A DNA stretch of 64,000 nt from Phytophthora sp. 'mugwort' (GCA_033558025.1 JAUCEF010000009.1:2418001-2482000); one strand, 5' to 3'; positions 34,547-45,356 are shown, counted from the first letter of the stretch. A program made the numbers and translations. Notes: generated by a model not told the origin, from the sequence alone.

Positions 34547-35676
34547 ATGGTGAAGCTTGTCTGTGCGATCGTTGGTGTGGCGGGAAGCGCTTTCCCTGTG
34601 GACGCCGACGCGAGTCAGCTGGTGGGAGACTTGAAGGACATGATCAAGGTGAAGAAGCCGAACGACTTCAAGGACATCGACGCAGACAAGCTGCAGCTCT
34701 TCCTGGCGAAGACGGCGGACGGCGCGTGGCTCTCATCGAAGGATCCTGTCGTCATTGCTATGCGGAGTGGAGGTGTTCCCGAGCAATTGAAGACACTGCT
34801 GAACATGGAAACGGACCCAGCAGACGAGGTTGGCGAAGTGTTTGAAGGTGCTCCGACGAAGAAGACGATTCACGTGCTGGTGGTGGTTCCGAAGGGTGAA
34901 AACGACCGCTCCCCAGCCATGGCTCTCGGCGTGGCACCCTTTTTGCCACCAACTACAATACACCGTCACCCCGAACGTCTCAAACGATGGACGGCGATCA
35001 ATGCAATGATGCGTCAGAAGAATCAAGAGGCGAACCAGAAGACGACGAGTGAAGACGCGAAGAAAACAAACAAAAAGCGGAAAAATCACGATGTCGACAA
35101 GACTGTGGGCTATTCGAGTCTTTGTTGGGAAGATATCAAACCTATTTACAACTTCGACGATTCTTACGACCTTCAACCCAGCGATATTCCTGATGCTGAC
35201 ATCGAGCTACTTCTCGCTCGTATTGTTGACGTGCGGGAACTCTATGGACAAATCTCGGATGGGAAAGAAGCTAAGAGATTGTTTTTATCGCCCCGATCCT
35301 TGAGACAGTCAGTCGTCTGCTCAAGAACGTCCGCATATTAGTCGAAGAAGACGTGGTTGGGAAGAACGTGCTCCTGAAAGGTCGATTCGAGTTCGTGCTC
35401 AAGCATGGCACCAAGAGAATTTCACTTGTCGAAGCAAAGCGTGAAGATATGCTGCAAGGACTGGTTCAGAATGTGACGGGGCTGGAAGCTCTTGCTGATG
35501 TCGAAGATCTATCTGTGGTGTATGGCATTGTGACCAATTTTCTCGAGTGGAAATTCTTGATCAGTGAAGACGAGAGGGTCCGACAGCAAGAGTGTACTCT
35601 TCCACTCACCGATACCAGACCGACGTTTGAAGGATTGAAAGAAATCGTCGGGAAGATTTACGCGATGCTGCAATAA
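34547..35676 (+). pseudogene. CRN: Crinkler (CRN) effector gene with nuclease-like C-terminus, one frameshift
   Basis: The frame from 34547 shows a canonical CRN N-terminus: CAIVGVAGSAFPVDAD, LQLFLAK near residue 50 (the translocation motif) and HVLVVVPKGENDRSP near residue 108. A Lys-rich linker (TNKKRKNHD) could be a nuclear signal. At a T-run near 35281-35285 the frame slips by one base; the C-terminal domain continues in the next frame to a stop at 35676. That domain has GRFEFVL, then ISLVEAKRED and GLVQN, an E-x-K plus Gln pattern like PD-(D/E)XK nucleases. A single homopolymer slip could also be a sequencing error. The C-terminus differs from the left CRN, the usual CRN modularity. Confidence 0.8.
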
Positions 35677-35965
35677 ATATCTTCCATATGATCGTCCAAG
35701 CGTTGCAATCCTTTTGCTTATTTTCTAATTGAGATCTTCTTACATGCACTCATCTGCTTAATCATGGCATCGAAAGGTATCTCTGATCGTCCGCTCAACC
35801 ATAGCACTTAGAGCATCTAGAGTAATCCGCACAAAGTCAAGCTACCGGTGAAACTAAAGAATGAGAGATCAACAGAGCGCGCGACACACATCCAGGATTG
35901 AATCAAGTAAGGTGAAACTATTTATGTTTTATTACTGATAAATATAAAGTTAGTAATATACTAAG
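35677..35965. other. Spacer between CRN and first Polinton gene
   Basis: There is no gene here. The last 35 bases (ACTGATAAATATAAAGTTAG onward) match the left copy just before its small basic gene and are presumably that gene's promoter. Upstream of this the two copies differ. Confidence 0.5.
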
Positions 35966-36178
35966 ATGACGTACTCACCTGAACAATACCTCGCTAACAA
36001 AGAGCGCATTAAGGCAGCACAGAAGCGCTACTACCAGCGCACACGCGACGCTCGCTTGTCGTATCAAAAGAGCTACGACGACAAGAATAGAGACCAAATT
36101 CGAGCTCGAAAGCGTAAGCCTAAAACCGAACTTATTGAAGACAAACCCGAACCTAACAACGAAACCGAACTTAATTAA
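35966..36178 (+). CDS. Small basic Polinton protein
   Basis: 70 residues, starting MTYSPEQYLANKERIKAAQK, rich in Lys, Arg, Gln and Tyr, with a C-terminal tail of repeated KTEL/KPEP/ETEL units. It is the same gene as the truncated copy at 832-963. It lies between the CRN gene and PolB in both element copies. No family is known to me; its composition suggests nucleic-acid binding. The tail is coded by repeated AAACCGAACTTA-like units that continue as ATTAATTAATTA after the stop. Confidence 0.6.
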   Translation: MTYSPEQYLANKERIKAAQKRYYQRTRDARLSYQKSYDDKNRDQIRARKRKPKTELIEDKPEPNNETELN

Positions 36179-36390
36179 TTAATTAATTTTTTTCTCAAAT
36201 AAAAAGTCAATCCCAATATAGTCAATGACAATGGCTTAAAACCTCCAAAAAGTATAAGCCAAATATTTGAATTAATTAATTTCAGAATATTTTGTAAATG
36301 ACTAAGATATAAAGTCGATCCTGATACAAGGTCAAATAATTATAAAGTCATATCTACGGAGAATAATATAGCCAAGCATATATAGGCAAC

Positions 36391-39300
36391 ATGTTTGCAT
36401 ACGAACTCGAAGGATTAAAGAGATTAAATATTCAACCTATCAAATGGGGTAGTAGCTACCATGTTAAGGTGCGTGGTAGAACGGGCAAGATGGTTTATGT
36501 TAGCAACATTTCGCGTCTAATCAACAAGAGATTAGTAGCTAAGCAGTACAAGATCTCTGTCGAGACTCTGAAGAAGCATATGTCCCCTAATTACAAGACT
36601 GACCCCAAGTATCGTTTCTACAACGGAAAACACATGGAGTCGCACCTGTATGAAGGTATCCAGCCCACTGAGTTCTACGACAAGCTCGAAAACGTGCTTG
36701 CTAGCCAAACTAACGCTTTCAAGGTAAACATTGCTCTTGGCTACGATCTCGTAAGCCTAACAGATGGTAGTTTTACCCAGTACTGGCACCCGAATCTGGC
36801 TAACACTTACGTATTTAAGACCCCTGTTGCTATCAACAGTCGATCTGACATTCGTAAGAAAATTATCTCAGAGATCAGGTCGATGGAGTTGGCTAACACG
36901 CTGAACTATCCCAAATCGGGGTATAAGCTGAAGTCAATTACTGGGTTTAAAATTTACATTTACTTTCGCGAGCATGCACTTGGCGATAGCGAAGCTGTTA
37001 TCCCACAGATTATCCGCGATAACAAGCACGTAATCAACTTCCCTAAGACCAACAACAAGTGCGTGTTCCACTGTATCGCATGGTACTTACATCAGCATGC
37101 TAAGAAAGATCCTCGTCGGATCCAGGCCCAAGTGAAGGAAGTATTCAAGCGCTACTGTTCTTTCAAGGGGGTTAAATATTCGTTGAGCATGTTTAGGAGT
37201 TTCAAGCCCACTGACCTACTACAGCTCGATGAGGTTGAAGACTGCTTCCAACTTGGTATTAACGTATATAAGATGGATGTAGTTTCTGGAAATGTAGGAT
37301 GCATTCGTAGATCGGACAAGGGGTATGAAGCTATGGATATTTTATCGTTCGAGAATCATGCTCTTTACATCAAGAACATCGATATGCTTCAGGCTAAGTA
37401 TCAATGTCCTAAGTGTGAAATGGTTTTCGTCAGCGCTGAAAGGGTTAAAAACCACAAAAAGAATCAGTACGAGCTCGTGAATATCGAAAGCTTCCCAGCT
37501 GAGCCAACTATCTACAAACCAGCTCAGAACGCAATATGATCACTGCTTACGAAGTATTCAATCAAGAATGCTGACCAGTACATCGATCACTTCATCGTTT
37601 ATGACTTTGAGGCCATCCTTAAGCAAGTTATGGCACAGCATGGTGAGAATACTGTCTTCACCAATGAGCATATTCCCGTATCAGTATCTGTATCGGATAG
37701 CTTAACCGAGGAGGTGCGTTTCTTCGTCAGCGATGAACCGAAGATGCTACTAACGGACATGTTCGAATATATTCACCAGGTATCGATCAAGATCCAGCAG
37801 TACAACGTGCACAAGTACGAGATCCTCCTGCGGAAAATTATCAATGCTCACGGTCTGACTGGTATGGAGATTCCAGGTGCCAAACTCGATAAGACCTATA
37901 AGATGATCGATGTGGATGGTTGGATTAAGGAAGTGAAATATGCCAGCTTCTTCGACTTCCATAGCACCCTCGGGTTTGGTAAGCAGAGGTCTGACTATGG
38001 TAGGATTAAGCAGCACCTTGATCAAGTTCCAGTGCTTGGGTTCAACAGCGGTCGCTACGATGTAAATCTGATTAAGAACGATCTCTTCGCCGTTATTGGT
38101 ACAGACAACATCAAATCGGTAATCAAAAATCCTAGCTACATGTGCATTGCGACCTCGAACATGAAAATGCTCGATATTAGCAACTATGTACCAGCTGGTA
38201 CCAGCTACGATAAATATCTCACAACATATCTTGGTGGCTGCAAATGCGATGACAAAATTAGATGTGTCTGTGGTCTTGGTAAGGGTCTTTTCCCATACGA
38301 GTACATCACCGCGTTCAATGTGCTAAACCAGACTACTATCCCGCCTAAGTCAGCTTTTGACAGCAAGCTCCGTGGAACAAGTATCACCGATGAGGAATGA
38401 AGTTCGTGTGGGAGTACTACGAGATAAAATCAATCAAGGACCTACTGATCTGGTACAACAATCTTGACGTAGTCCCATTCACCAAGGCTATCAAGGCTCA
38501 ACGAGAGCTCTTTAAGCGTTTCGATCTGGATATGTTTGCGGATGGAGTGTCGCTACCTGGTCTTTCGGAGAAAGTCATGTATCAGACATGCTTCGACAAT
38601 CTCCAATATCCTAGTAAGACGTCTCCTCAAGCGTTTCGGTTCCCTAGCAAGCGTATGAGTGGCTACAAGACTCAGGATGTTGAGGCTAAGCGCGAGTTCG
38701 GTATGACGTTAGGACACCTAGATCTACTGTTAAATCAACAGAAGTATCTTTGTGGTCTTTGCTACGGTCCTTTGAGCACTGAAACTGTCTCAGCTGATCG
38801 AATCAATAACAAGCTTGGGCACATCGACGGCAACATCTTGATTAGTTGTATTTCGTGCAACACCGCTCGCAAGGATATGTCTCTCAAGGGTTTCCGCTAC
38901 AAGAAGCTGCTCGAGTTCAACTCAGAGCGACTGGTCTATTCCATTGACAAGGAGGAGAAGGACATCTACGGTAAGATGAAAGCTAACATTGCTGGTGGTC
39001 CATCCATTATCTTCAACCGCTACGCTAAGCGCAATGAGACGAAGATTCGTGGTGGGAAGCTGTGTAAGAAGGTAATCGGGTACGATGCTAATGCTCTATA
39101 TCTCTGGGCTCTCGGTAATGACATGCCATGCGGAAGACTTACAACTATCGAAGCTTATCCAGGCATTGTTGAGGACATCAAGAATGATAAGATCTTCGGC
39201 TTTCTCGAGTGTAATATTCAGACACCAGAACACTTGAAGCAGTATTTCGGCGAGATGACCCCCATCTTCAAAAATACACTGATTGACTGTACGGATGAGA

Positions 39301-40372
39301 GTATCATTGGTAAACATATGTATGACTACAACCAAACACGAGAGAAAAGCAGATCGAAGCCAGCTCGTAAATTGATTGGTAGCTACTTTGGTGAGAAGTA
39401 GTTTATCCTAATCTACACGCCTTTGCTCAAGTGGTACCTATCTCATGGTATGGAAATCACCCAGACATACAGCTTCATCTAAGCTAGCTCACACAAGGCA
39501 TTTGCTCCATTCATGGAAGCGGTGTCTAGCGCTCGGCGAGAGGGTGATGCTGACAATTCCAAGGCTATGATTGCTGAGATGATGAAGCTAGTAGGCAACA
39601 GTGCTTTCGGTCGATCTGGAATGGACATGAGCAAGCACAAGGAAATTAAGTATGAGTCAGATAAGAAGACAATTGCTTCAAAGATTGAGCACTTCACCTT
39701 TCATGGATTAGAGGAGCTCAACGACGCTTGCGAACTTACTATGATGAAGCGCAGGCTTAAGAACAAGAACCCGATCCATTTGTCGATTGCTATCTACCAG
39801 CTCGCTAAGCTACGCATGCTCCAGTTCTACTATGATTGCATCGACTTTTACTTCGATCGTTCCGACTTCCAGTATCAGGAGATGGATACGGACTCCGCCT
39901 ACATCGCGTTCAGTTGTGATAATCCGTTCCAAGACTGTATCAAACTGATCTACGTGAGCACTTCAAACAGCACAAGTATGATTGGTTCCCACGTGATTAT
40001 AGCACGGATGTGGCTAAGTTTGATCGTCGTACCCCTGGTCTATTCAATGATGAATGGTCAGGTGATGCTATGGTCTCATTATCCTCCAAGAACTACATCT
40101 GCTATCTACCAGACGAATCGTACAAGGTCAAGGTTTCCGCCAAGGGTGTGCAGCAGGGTCGTGGACGCAATAGTGATGTTCTTAGCCCTAAGGGGTTCGA
40201 GTCTGTTGTGCGAGATCGTATCACACTTCAAGGCACTAACAAGGGGTTTAGATTGTCGAAAGAGACTAAATCTATCATCACCTACAGTCAGACAAAGACA
40301 ACGCTATCATATTTCTACGACAAGCGGCGTGTGCTTGAGGATGGTATTACTACCGTAGCTCTTGATATTTAA
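36391..40372 (+). pseudogene. polB: Polinton protein-primed DNA polymerase B (several disabling changes)
   Basis: A polymerase of about 1,320 residues that would copy the linear element from protein-primed ends. In order: N-terminal region with CVFHCIAWYLH and a zinc-like CPKCEMVF...H; exonuclease motif VYDFEAIL (about 37600) and FNSGRYDVNL (about 38045); a zinc/HNH-like module (CGLCYGPL, DRINNKLGHIDGN, CISCN) near 38755-38870; palm motif A IGYDANALYLWAL (about 39080), motif B KLVGNSAFGRSG (about 39590) and motif C MDTDSAY (about 39890). Damage: in-frame stops at 37537 (TGA), 39399 (TAG) and 39480 (TAA), plus frameshifts at about 38398 and 39945. The motif ATATATAG lies just before the start. 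Confidence 0.85.
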
Positions 40373-40419
40373 TCGCTATCCAAGCTATCACATTTTTTTA
40401 TGTCCATCTAACATATACC

Positions 40420-41499
40420 ATGGATGAGATACTTACGAAACTTTACTATGACCCTAAAACCGGCTATATCGGTGCTCAGGCTCTACATGAGAAGGCTCGT
40501 GAGTTAGATCCCAAGATAACTCTAAAACTGGTAAAGGATTGGTATGCTACACAGTCAGAGATTCAGAGATTCCAAGAGCAAAAGCAGAGATTCGAGTGGT
40601 TCAAAATCGCCTCACATAACCCGAATTCTTGGCAAATTGACCTCGCGTTCTGGGGAAAACAACCGATTCTGACTGGTATCAACATTAACTCCCGCATCGG
40701 GTACGCAAAACTTTTATCGAATAAGACAGCTGCTACAGTATTGATAGCACTAAAAGCTTTCATCCGATTTCATAAGGTAGATATTATCACAAACGACAAT
40801 GGATCTGAGTTCATGAACTCAAAAGCTCAGCAAATATTTAAAGCAAAGAAGATCGAACACTTCAACAATGAGCCTGGTGATCACGGTACTATGGGGAAAA
40901 TCGAGCGCTTCAATAGAACGCTGAAGCAGAGACTAACCAAAATGTCTCCCAAGAGGATTACGCAAAAGCTCATCAGCGACATTATTACTAACTATAACAC
41001 CACTTCTCATTGATCAATTGGAATGACACCCAATGAAGCCAAAGGCAAGGTAATTGAGGCTGATTTGAACCATAACCAAGCAGAAGCTAATAAAATTGAT
41101 AATGAGCTCGAGATTGGTACCAATGTCCTTTACCGAATAAAGAAGAGGACGTTTGATAAGGAAGCTGCTAGGTGGAGTAAAGCCGTGTACTCGATTGTTG
41201 GAATGGATGGTTATCGCGTCCAAATCAAGTAAGAACATGGGCACACACTTTACAAGGCCCCCAATGATCTCAAGATAGTGCAATCGGCGACGACTGAAGC
41301 AACCATCAACCGAGGCGATATCCTTGAAGCAGAGAAGATATTAGACCACAAAAAGTTGCGAACTGGAAAGTACAGATACTTGGTTCAGTGGGTTGGTAAT
41401 GAACCTGATTCCTGGGAGCCGCAAGATAATCTTAGATTAGTTAATAAGAGTAGGAGATCGACGCTTGAAAAGGAGTACTGGGAGGCAACAAAGGGCTGA
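40420..41499 (+). pseudogene. Polinton retroviral-type integrase with chromodomain
   Basis: One reading frame of 359 codons interrupted by TGA at 41011 and TAA at 41230. The DDE catalytic core is visible: WQIDLAF (Asp), ITNDNGSEF (Asp) and GKIERFNRTLK (Glu). The C-terminus is a chromodomain (AEKILDHKK, YRYLVQWVGNEPDSWEPQDN), which in related integrases directs insertion to chromatin marks. Both stops are compatible with single base changes; no frameshift is seen, so the decay is recent or mild. It follows PolB by 47 bases on the same strand. Confidence 0.85.
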
Positions 41500-41695
41500 C
41501 GTAGTCAAAGCAACACCTCAAGGCTGGCGCCAAGAGAGGTCTCCTCTCCGCGTCAAAAAAAATATGTCATAATCAGCTTGTAAATAAATTCGATAGAGAC
41601 ATCCTCTGTAAGCTTTTGACTCAAGTATATAATTTGAAGTATTTTTTTTGTGAGTTTTGGAAATATATGACTTGATATATAGTAATCCCTTCATA

Positions 41696-41986
41696 ATGTG
41701 TTCCAGCTGTTTAGAAAAGGACCATGAGCTTGCTAAGCTACGGCGAAAGTTGTGGATCATCCAGGAAGTGAGCCGAATTAAAAACGAGTTGCTAAATCTT
41801 GATGCAGCTTCAAACTTTCGTAAGACAGTAGTTAACCGTAAGTATAGATACGAATTGGAGACAATATTTGGCGTTCCATTCCACTGTATCAAGGATCGTT
41901 ATCTAAGCCTTCTAAATGAGCGCAATCATATTTGTCATTCTTATGTCTCATTTCGTCATGACTCGGTCATGCCAAGCTACTGGTAA
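41696..41986 (+). CDS. Hypothetical Polinton protein
   Basis: About 96 residues from MCSSCLEKDHELAKLRRK; an upstream ATG at 41657 would add 13 residues. It is helical and charged at the start, with Cys and His (CSSC, then FHC and HICH) that could bind a metal. No family is recognised. It sits between integrase and the next structural-type genes on the same strand. Confidence 0.45.
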   Translation: MCSSCLEKDHELAKLRRKLWIIQEVSRIKNELLNLDAASNFRKTVVNRKYRYELETIFGVPFHCIKDRYLSLLNERNHICHSYVSFRHDSVMPSYW

Positions 41987-42027
41987 TTATCTACTCATTT
42001 TTTTATGGATCACAACATATAGATACG

Positions 42028-42930
42028 ATGTTCCCCAATTTTACATCCCTCGCTCAGAGAGAGCAGAAACGACAGGAGCTTCTTGAACGAGCTCAGCGTC
42101 GTGTTCGTCAAGCTAATGCGAAGCGTGATATGTATGAAGGTGCATCGTGGGCGACTGATATCACCAATGGTATCACTACTGTAGCGAAGAAATCAACTGA
42201 ATCCACTCAGACTGATATGAGTGTTGGACCGGACGGACCTGTTCCAACAGAAGTTAAGCAAACAATTAATGATATTATTGATCAGGCAATTGCTCAATCA
42301 GACTTAAAAAATCTGAATAATGAAAACTCCAACATAAACCCTGAGGTATCAACTGACCCTGAAGTAAATGTTCGACCCGTTATGGTAGAAAATGGAACTA
42401 ACACTCCTCGTGTTGAAAAAAGTGATCAAAACGTTCAAGCATCAGATGTTGGCGTGGATTCAGTAGAAAATAGAACTAACACTCCTCATGTTGAAAAAAA
42501 TGATCAAAACGTTCAGGCTCGACCAACGACATCAGAGGTTGAAACTAATACCAGGCTTTCCATGAAAGATGGCGAAATTCGTGTTATAAGTAAGAAACCG
42601 ATCGATGCTAATAACCTTGATACGGAGGAGCAAGTAAATTCTCGCGAATGGATTAAAGCTTTCTTCAAAAAGTACCCCAATTGGGTTGCACTCAAAATTC
42701 AACCTATTCGAAAGAAAACTGATAGAGAAGATCCCAGATATGTTCTTGGCAAGAAAGGTGCTTTGATCACGGTGAGGACAGGACGGAAATCCAAAACCTA
42801 CGGCACAATTGACTGGGTAGCCACTGAAAGCAAAATTCGAGACATTTGGTACGAAGGTGAAGTCAATCGATCGATGAAGTTGGTGCGAAGCGCGATGAAG
42901 AAAATCGAGCGAGAACCATTATGCGTTTAG
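42028..42930 (+). CDS. Hypothetical Polinton protein with internal repeats
   Basis: 300 residues, intact. The N-terminus is basic and helical (REQKRQELLERAQRRVRQAN). The middle is an Asn/Thr/Val-rich linker with an imperfect duplicated unit (VENGTNTPRVEKSDQNVQA and VENRTNTPHVEKNDQNVQA). The C-terminal about 110 residues look folded (SREWIKAFFKKYPNWVALKI, then YGTIDWVATESKIRDIWYEG). It shares the pattern WATD...STQT with the small protein at 44697. ATATAG at 42017-42022 precedes the ATG by 5 bases. It overlaps the next frame by 10 bases. A virion or replication accessory protein is possible. Confidence 0.6.
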   Translation: MFPNFTSLAQREQKRQELLERAQRRVRQANAKRDMYEGASWATDITNGITTVAKKSTESTQTDMSVGPDGPVPTEVKQTINDIIDQAIAQSDLKNLNNENSNINPEVSTDPEVNVRPVMVENGTNTPRVEKSDQNVQASDVGVDSVENRTNTPHVEKNDQNVQARPTTSEVETNTRLSMKDGEIRVISKKPIDANNLDTEEQVNSREWIKAFFKKYPNWVALKIQPIRKKTDREDPRYVLGKKGALITVRTGRKSKTYGTIDWVATESKIRDIWYEGEVNRSMKLVRSAMKKIEREPLCV

Positions 42931-44691
42931 AGAAGAAGCGAACAGGTGATGAATTAGAAGATCTTGAGCTTCCACTAAAGGATCAAAGACTGAAGAATTT
43001 GACATTCTCCAAGAAATCAACTTCTACCACATCTGACGACGAGATTAGTAGGTTTAAGATGCTATGGATTATTTCCAAAAACATGGAGATGCTGGATTCA
43101 AATGGACTAATGAAGAGCATCATACCGATTTTCAAGGATAAGTATAAATCCGACAAAAGCTCATTAGAGCAGTATGTTTGGGTCAAGGATGGATCCATTG
43201 ATGTATTTGGAAAAGAATCAAACCTCAAGCACATAGCAGCACTGAAGAAGATTGATTGGCAATCTACACTCAGAGAGTTTTTGAAAATGGTCAAGGATAG
43301 AAGCTTAGAGCTAACAATGGTTGGAGATAGCGATGTTGAAAGGGATATCAAGGACTACAAGCCTATGATGATGATGAAGAGCGTGAGCCACGACATGGTA
43401 CGAAAACTGGGTTAGATGAAGATATGGATAGAATCTATCAATCCCTGACAGTGAAGCTAAGAAAATTCTATATGAGTACTACAAGGGCCTCGTTGATAAC
43501 AAGATCGTGATCCCATTTCGTCTGCACCCTGTTGTCGATTCTAAGAATGGTGTAAAAGCCCACGCCACGTACTACTTTAGCGTACCAAGCGAAAATAAAT
43601 ATCTCAATATTAGGAACAAGGACCATAAAATTGTTTCAGGAAATGCTTGTACTGAGCTGATGAAGGTGATGCGTTGGATGGATACGTTCATGGCTTTACT
43701 AAGTGGGTTAGAAGATGCTCATCACACCGCAAACAATATCGAAGGTCCTGCAACTGAAGCGGAGAAGGAAATGAAGAAGAACATTGACGACAATCTCAAG
43801 ATTATTCGTGAAGTCATTTTCAATAATGTTGATGATGTCAAGCAACAAAGTGGGGATGCATATGAAGAAAGTGAATTGGTCAAGCTTCATGATGACTCCG
43901 AACGCGCTTACCAATCATACGGAGAGGCTCAAAAGCGATATGAAGAGGCTAAGAAAGCAGTCAAAGGAAATAACTCAAAATCAGCTCGATCGGCACTAAA
44001 GGCAGCGACATCAGCTATGAAGGCAACAAAAGCTGTATTTAACGCAAAAGCCAAACAATATAGCATTGCGGCTCAGGAGATCGCGGCAGCAGAGGAACGT
44101 GAGCGAGCTGCCGACGACTTTGCTAAGCGTGCTCGCGGGGAGGGGCTTAAGGATCGTGGTCTAAGGGGAGCAGGCGTGGCTCCACTGGAAGGAGTTGTCC
44201 GACGAGGAAGAACCTACAATCTGAATGAGATTCAGGGTTTAGCAACACCAAGTGCCTACGTATATCGCCAGCTTGGTAGCAAGTACATTCGTATTCCTGA
44301 CCTCGATGCTAAGACACTTGTTATCGTTCAACCTAATCGACGCAAGTGTGGGCCTAAGTGTCAAATCAGTGATAGTCTCCAAGCTATGATCAGAACGCTT
44401 GTCTATAAGCAGCATATTGATTAACCAACGTATGACAAGCTCAGCGTCGAAGATAAAAAAATGTTCAATGAGATCCTCGCAATCACTCATCTCCAGTATA
44501 ATTTTCACGATAAGCTCACGGATCCACTTGAAACACTTCGCGCTGAGTATGACAAGCTCAAGTGGGAGATTCAGTTAGGAAATGATAATCCGAGTATCAT
44601 CAAGCAGCTCAAGTCGCTCACAGTGGATATGTACAGCAATCGTCTTATCGATGATAAAGAATTTAAAGAAATTATCACGATACTACTATAA
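42921..44691 (+). pseudogene. Large conserved-type Polinton protein of unknown function
   Basis: Two frames belong together: 42921-43415, then after a slip at about 43410 a frame through 43507-44424, and after one TAA (44422) on to 44691. The whole would be about 590 residues. The middle has a long helical Ala/Lys/Glu-rich part (about 43840-44120) followed by a Gly/Arg patch (GEGLKDRGLRGAGVAPLEGV) that resembles a processing or nucleic-acid-binding linker. The end (YDKLSVEDKKMFNEIL, LKWEIQLGNDNPSIIKQLKS) looks like a conserved helical domain. I do not recognise a family. Confidence 0.55.
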
Positions 44692-44696
44692 ACATC

Positions 44697-44939
44697 ATGT
44701 TCTTCTTTAACCCCCGCATTATTTCCAGCTCAGCTGGTAGCTATGGCGATAACGCCGATAACAACGTCGCTGAACTCAAAGCTATCATGAAGAATCTAAT
44801 CATTCATGACCGCCCTCAGAAGACTCAGGCCGCTGTATGGGCAACTGATCTCGATAAGTCAATCAGGAAGGTAGATGCTTCGACCCAAACCAAGGGTGGC
44901 CGCATGTGGGCTTACCAACCCAAGAAAAAAAGACCGTGA
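44697..44939 (+). CDS. Small Polinton protein with WATD/STQT motif
   Basis: 80 residues; AAVWATDLDKSIRKVDASTQT resembles GASWATDITN...ESTQT in the protein at 42028, so the two share a short module, perhaps a common binding or assembly tag. It ends in a basic tail (QPKKKRP). It starts 5 bases after the preceding gene and overlaps the opposite-strand gene by about 28 bases at the 3' end. Confidence 0.5.
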   Translation: MFFFNPRIISSSAGSYGDNADNNVAELKAIMKNLIIHDRPQKTQAAVWATDLDKSIRKVDASTQTKGGRMWAYQPKKKRP

Positions 44940-45187
44940 AGACGTTTGCTCTCTAAGCGATACCACTTCGCACGAGTATTTCGATATCCTCGATGGACTT
45001 CGATTTTTTTATCGTTGATAGATATTTCAAGTATAGCCTCCTCACCATCAGCATTTTTGGTTGGGAGGAATACTGAATCCCCTAAGACTACTATCTGATC
45101 CGCTCTAAGCATGGTTGATCCTATGACCTGATTCGGGTCATCAGTAGTTAAATTGGTTTTGAGCTCTTTACTCGGACCGCAACCCAT
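44912..45187 (-). CDS. Small protein with N-myristoylation signal
   Basis: From the ATG at 45187 the protein (91 residues) begins MGCGPSKEL, which fits N-myristoylation at Gly2 with a palmitoylatable Cys3. The rest looks like a compact beta-rich domain (IVVLGDSVFLPTK, AILEISINDKKIEVH). The longer frame to 45229 adds a leader without the Gly2, so I prefer the shorter start. Membrane anchoring is inferred and would be unusual for a Polinton product. Confidence 0.5.
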   Translation of the reverse strand: MGCGPSKELKTNLTTDDPNQVIGSTMLRADQIVVLGDSVFLPTKNADGEEAILEISINDKKIEVHRGYRNTRAKWYRLESKRLHGLFFLGW

Positions 45188-45201
45188 GATTATGCTATAC
45201 A

Positions 45202-45356
45202 CTACCAAAGATATTTCTTTAAAAACCAATATGGATTTTCATCATCTATTGGACCATGTCGCGTGTAGTATGCTTTGCGACGCTTCTTATCCTTATGATG
45301 GTTGACCTCGGGCATCGCCCGTCATACTTCTTACCTTTGCGCTTGAAGGCGACCAT
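45202..45356 (-). pseudogene. Small basic Polinton protein, one frameshift
   Basis: On the minus strand, MVAFKRKGKKYDGR from 45356 and then, one frame over, HHKDKKRRKAYYTRHGPIDD followed by NPYWFLKKYLW to a stop at 45202. About 51 residues in all. It is very basic and has the look of the small HK-rich proteins near the structural genes of Polintons and Polinton-like viruses; this is from memory of the type, not a match. The slip lies in GGGCGATGCCC near 45310-45320. Confidence 0.4.

Noticed and set aside
36391..41499. Alternative genetic code (stop codons read as amino acids) in the Polinton
   Set aside because: TGA, TAG and TAA all occur, together with frameshifts, and intact genes (ATPase, minor capsid) use normal stops.
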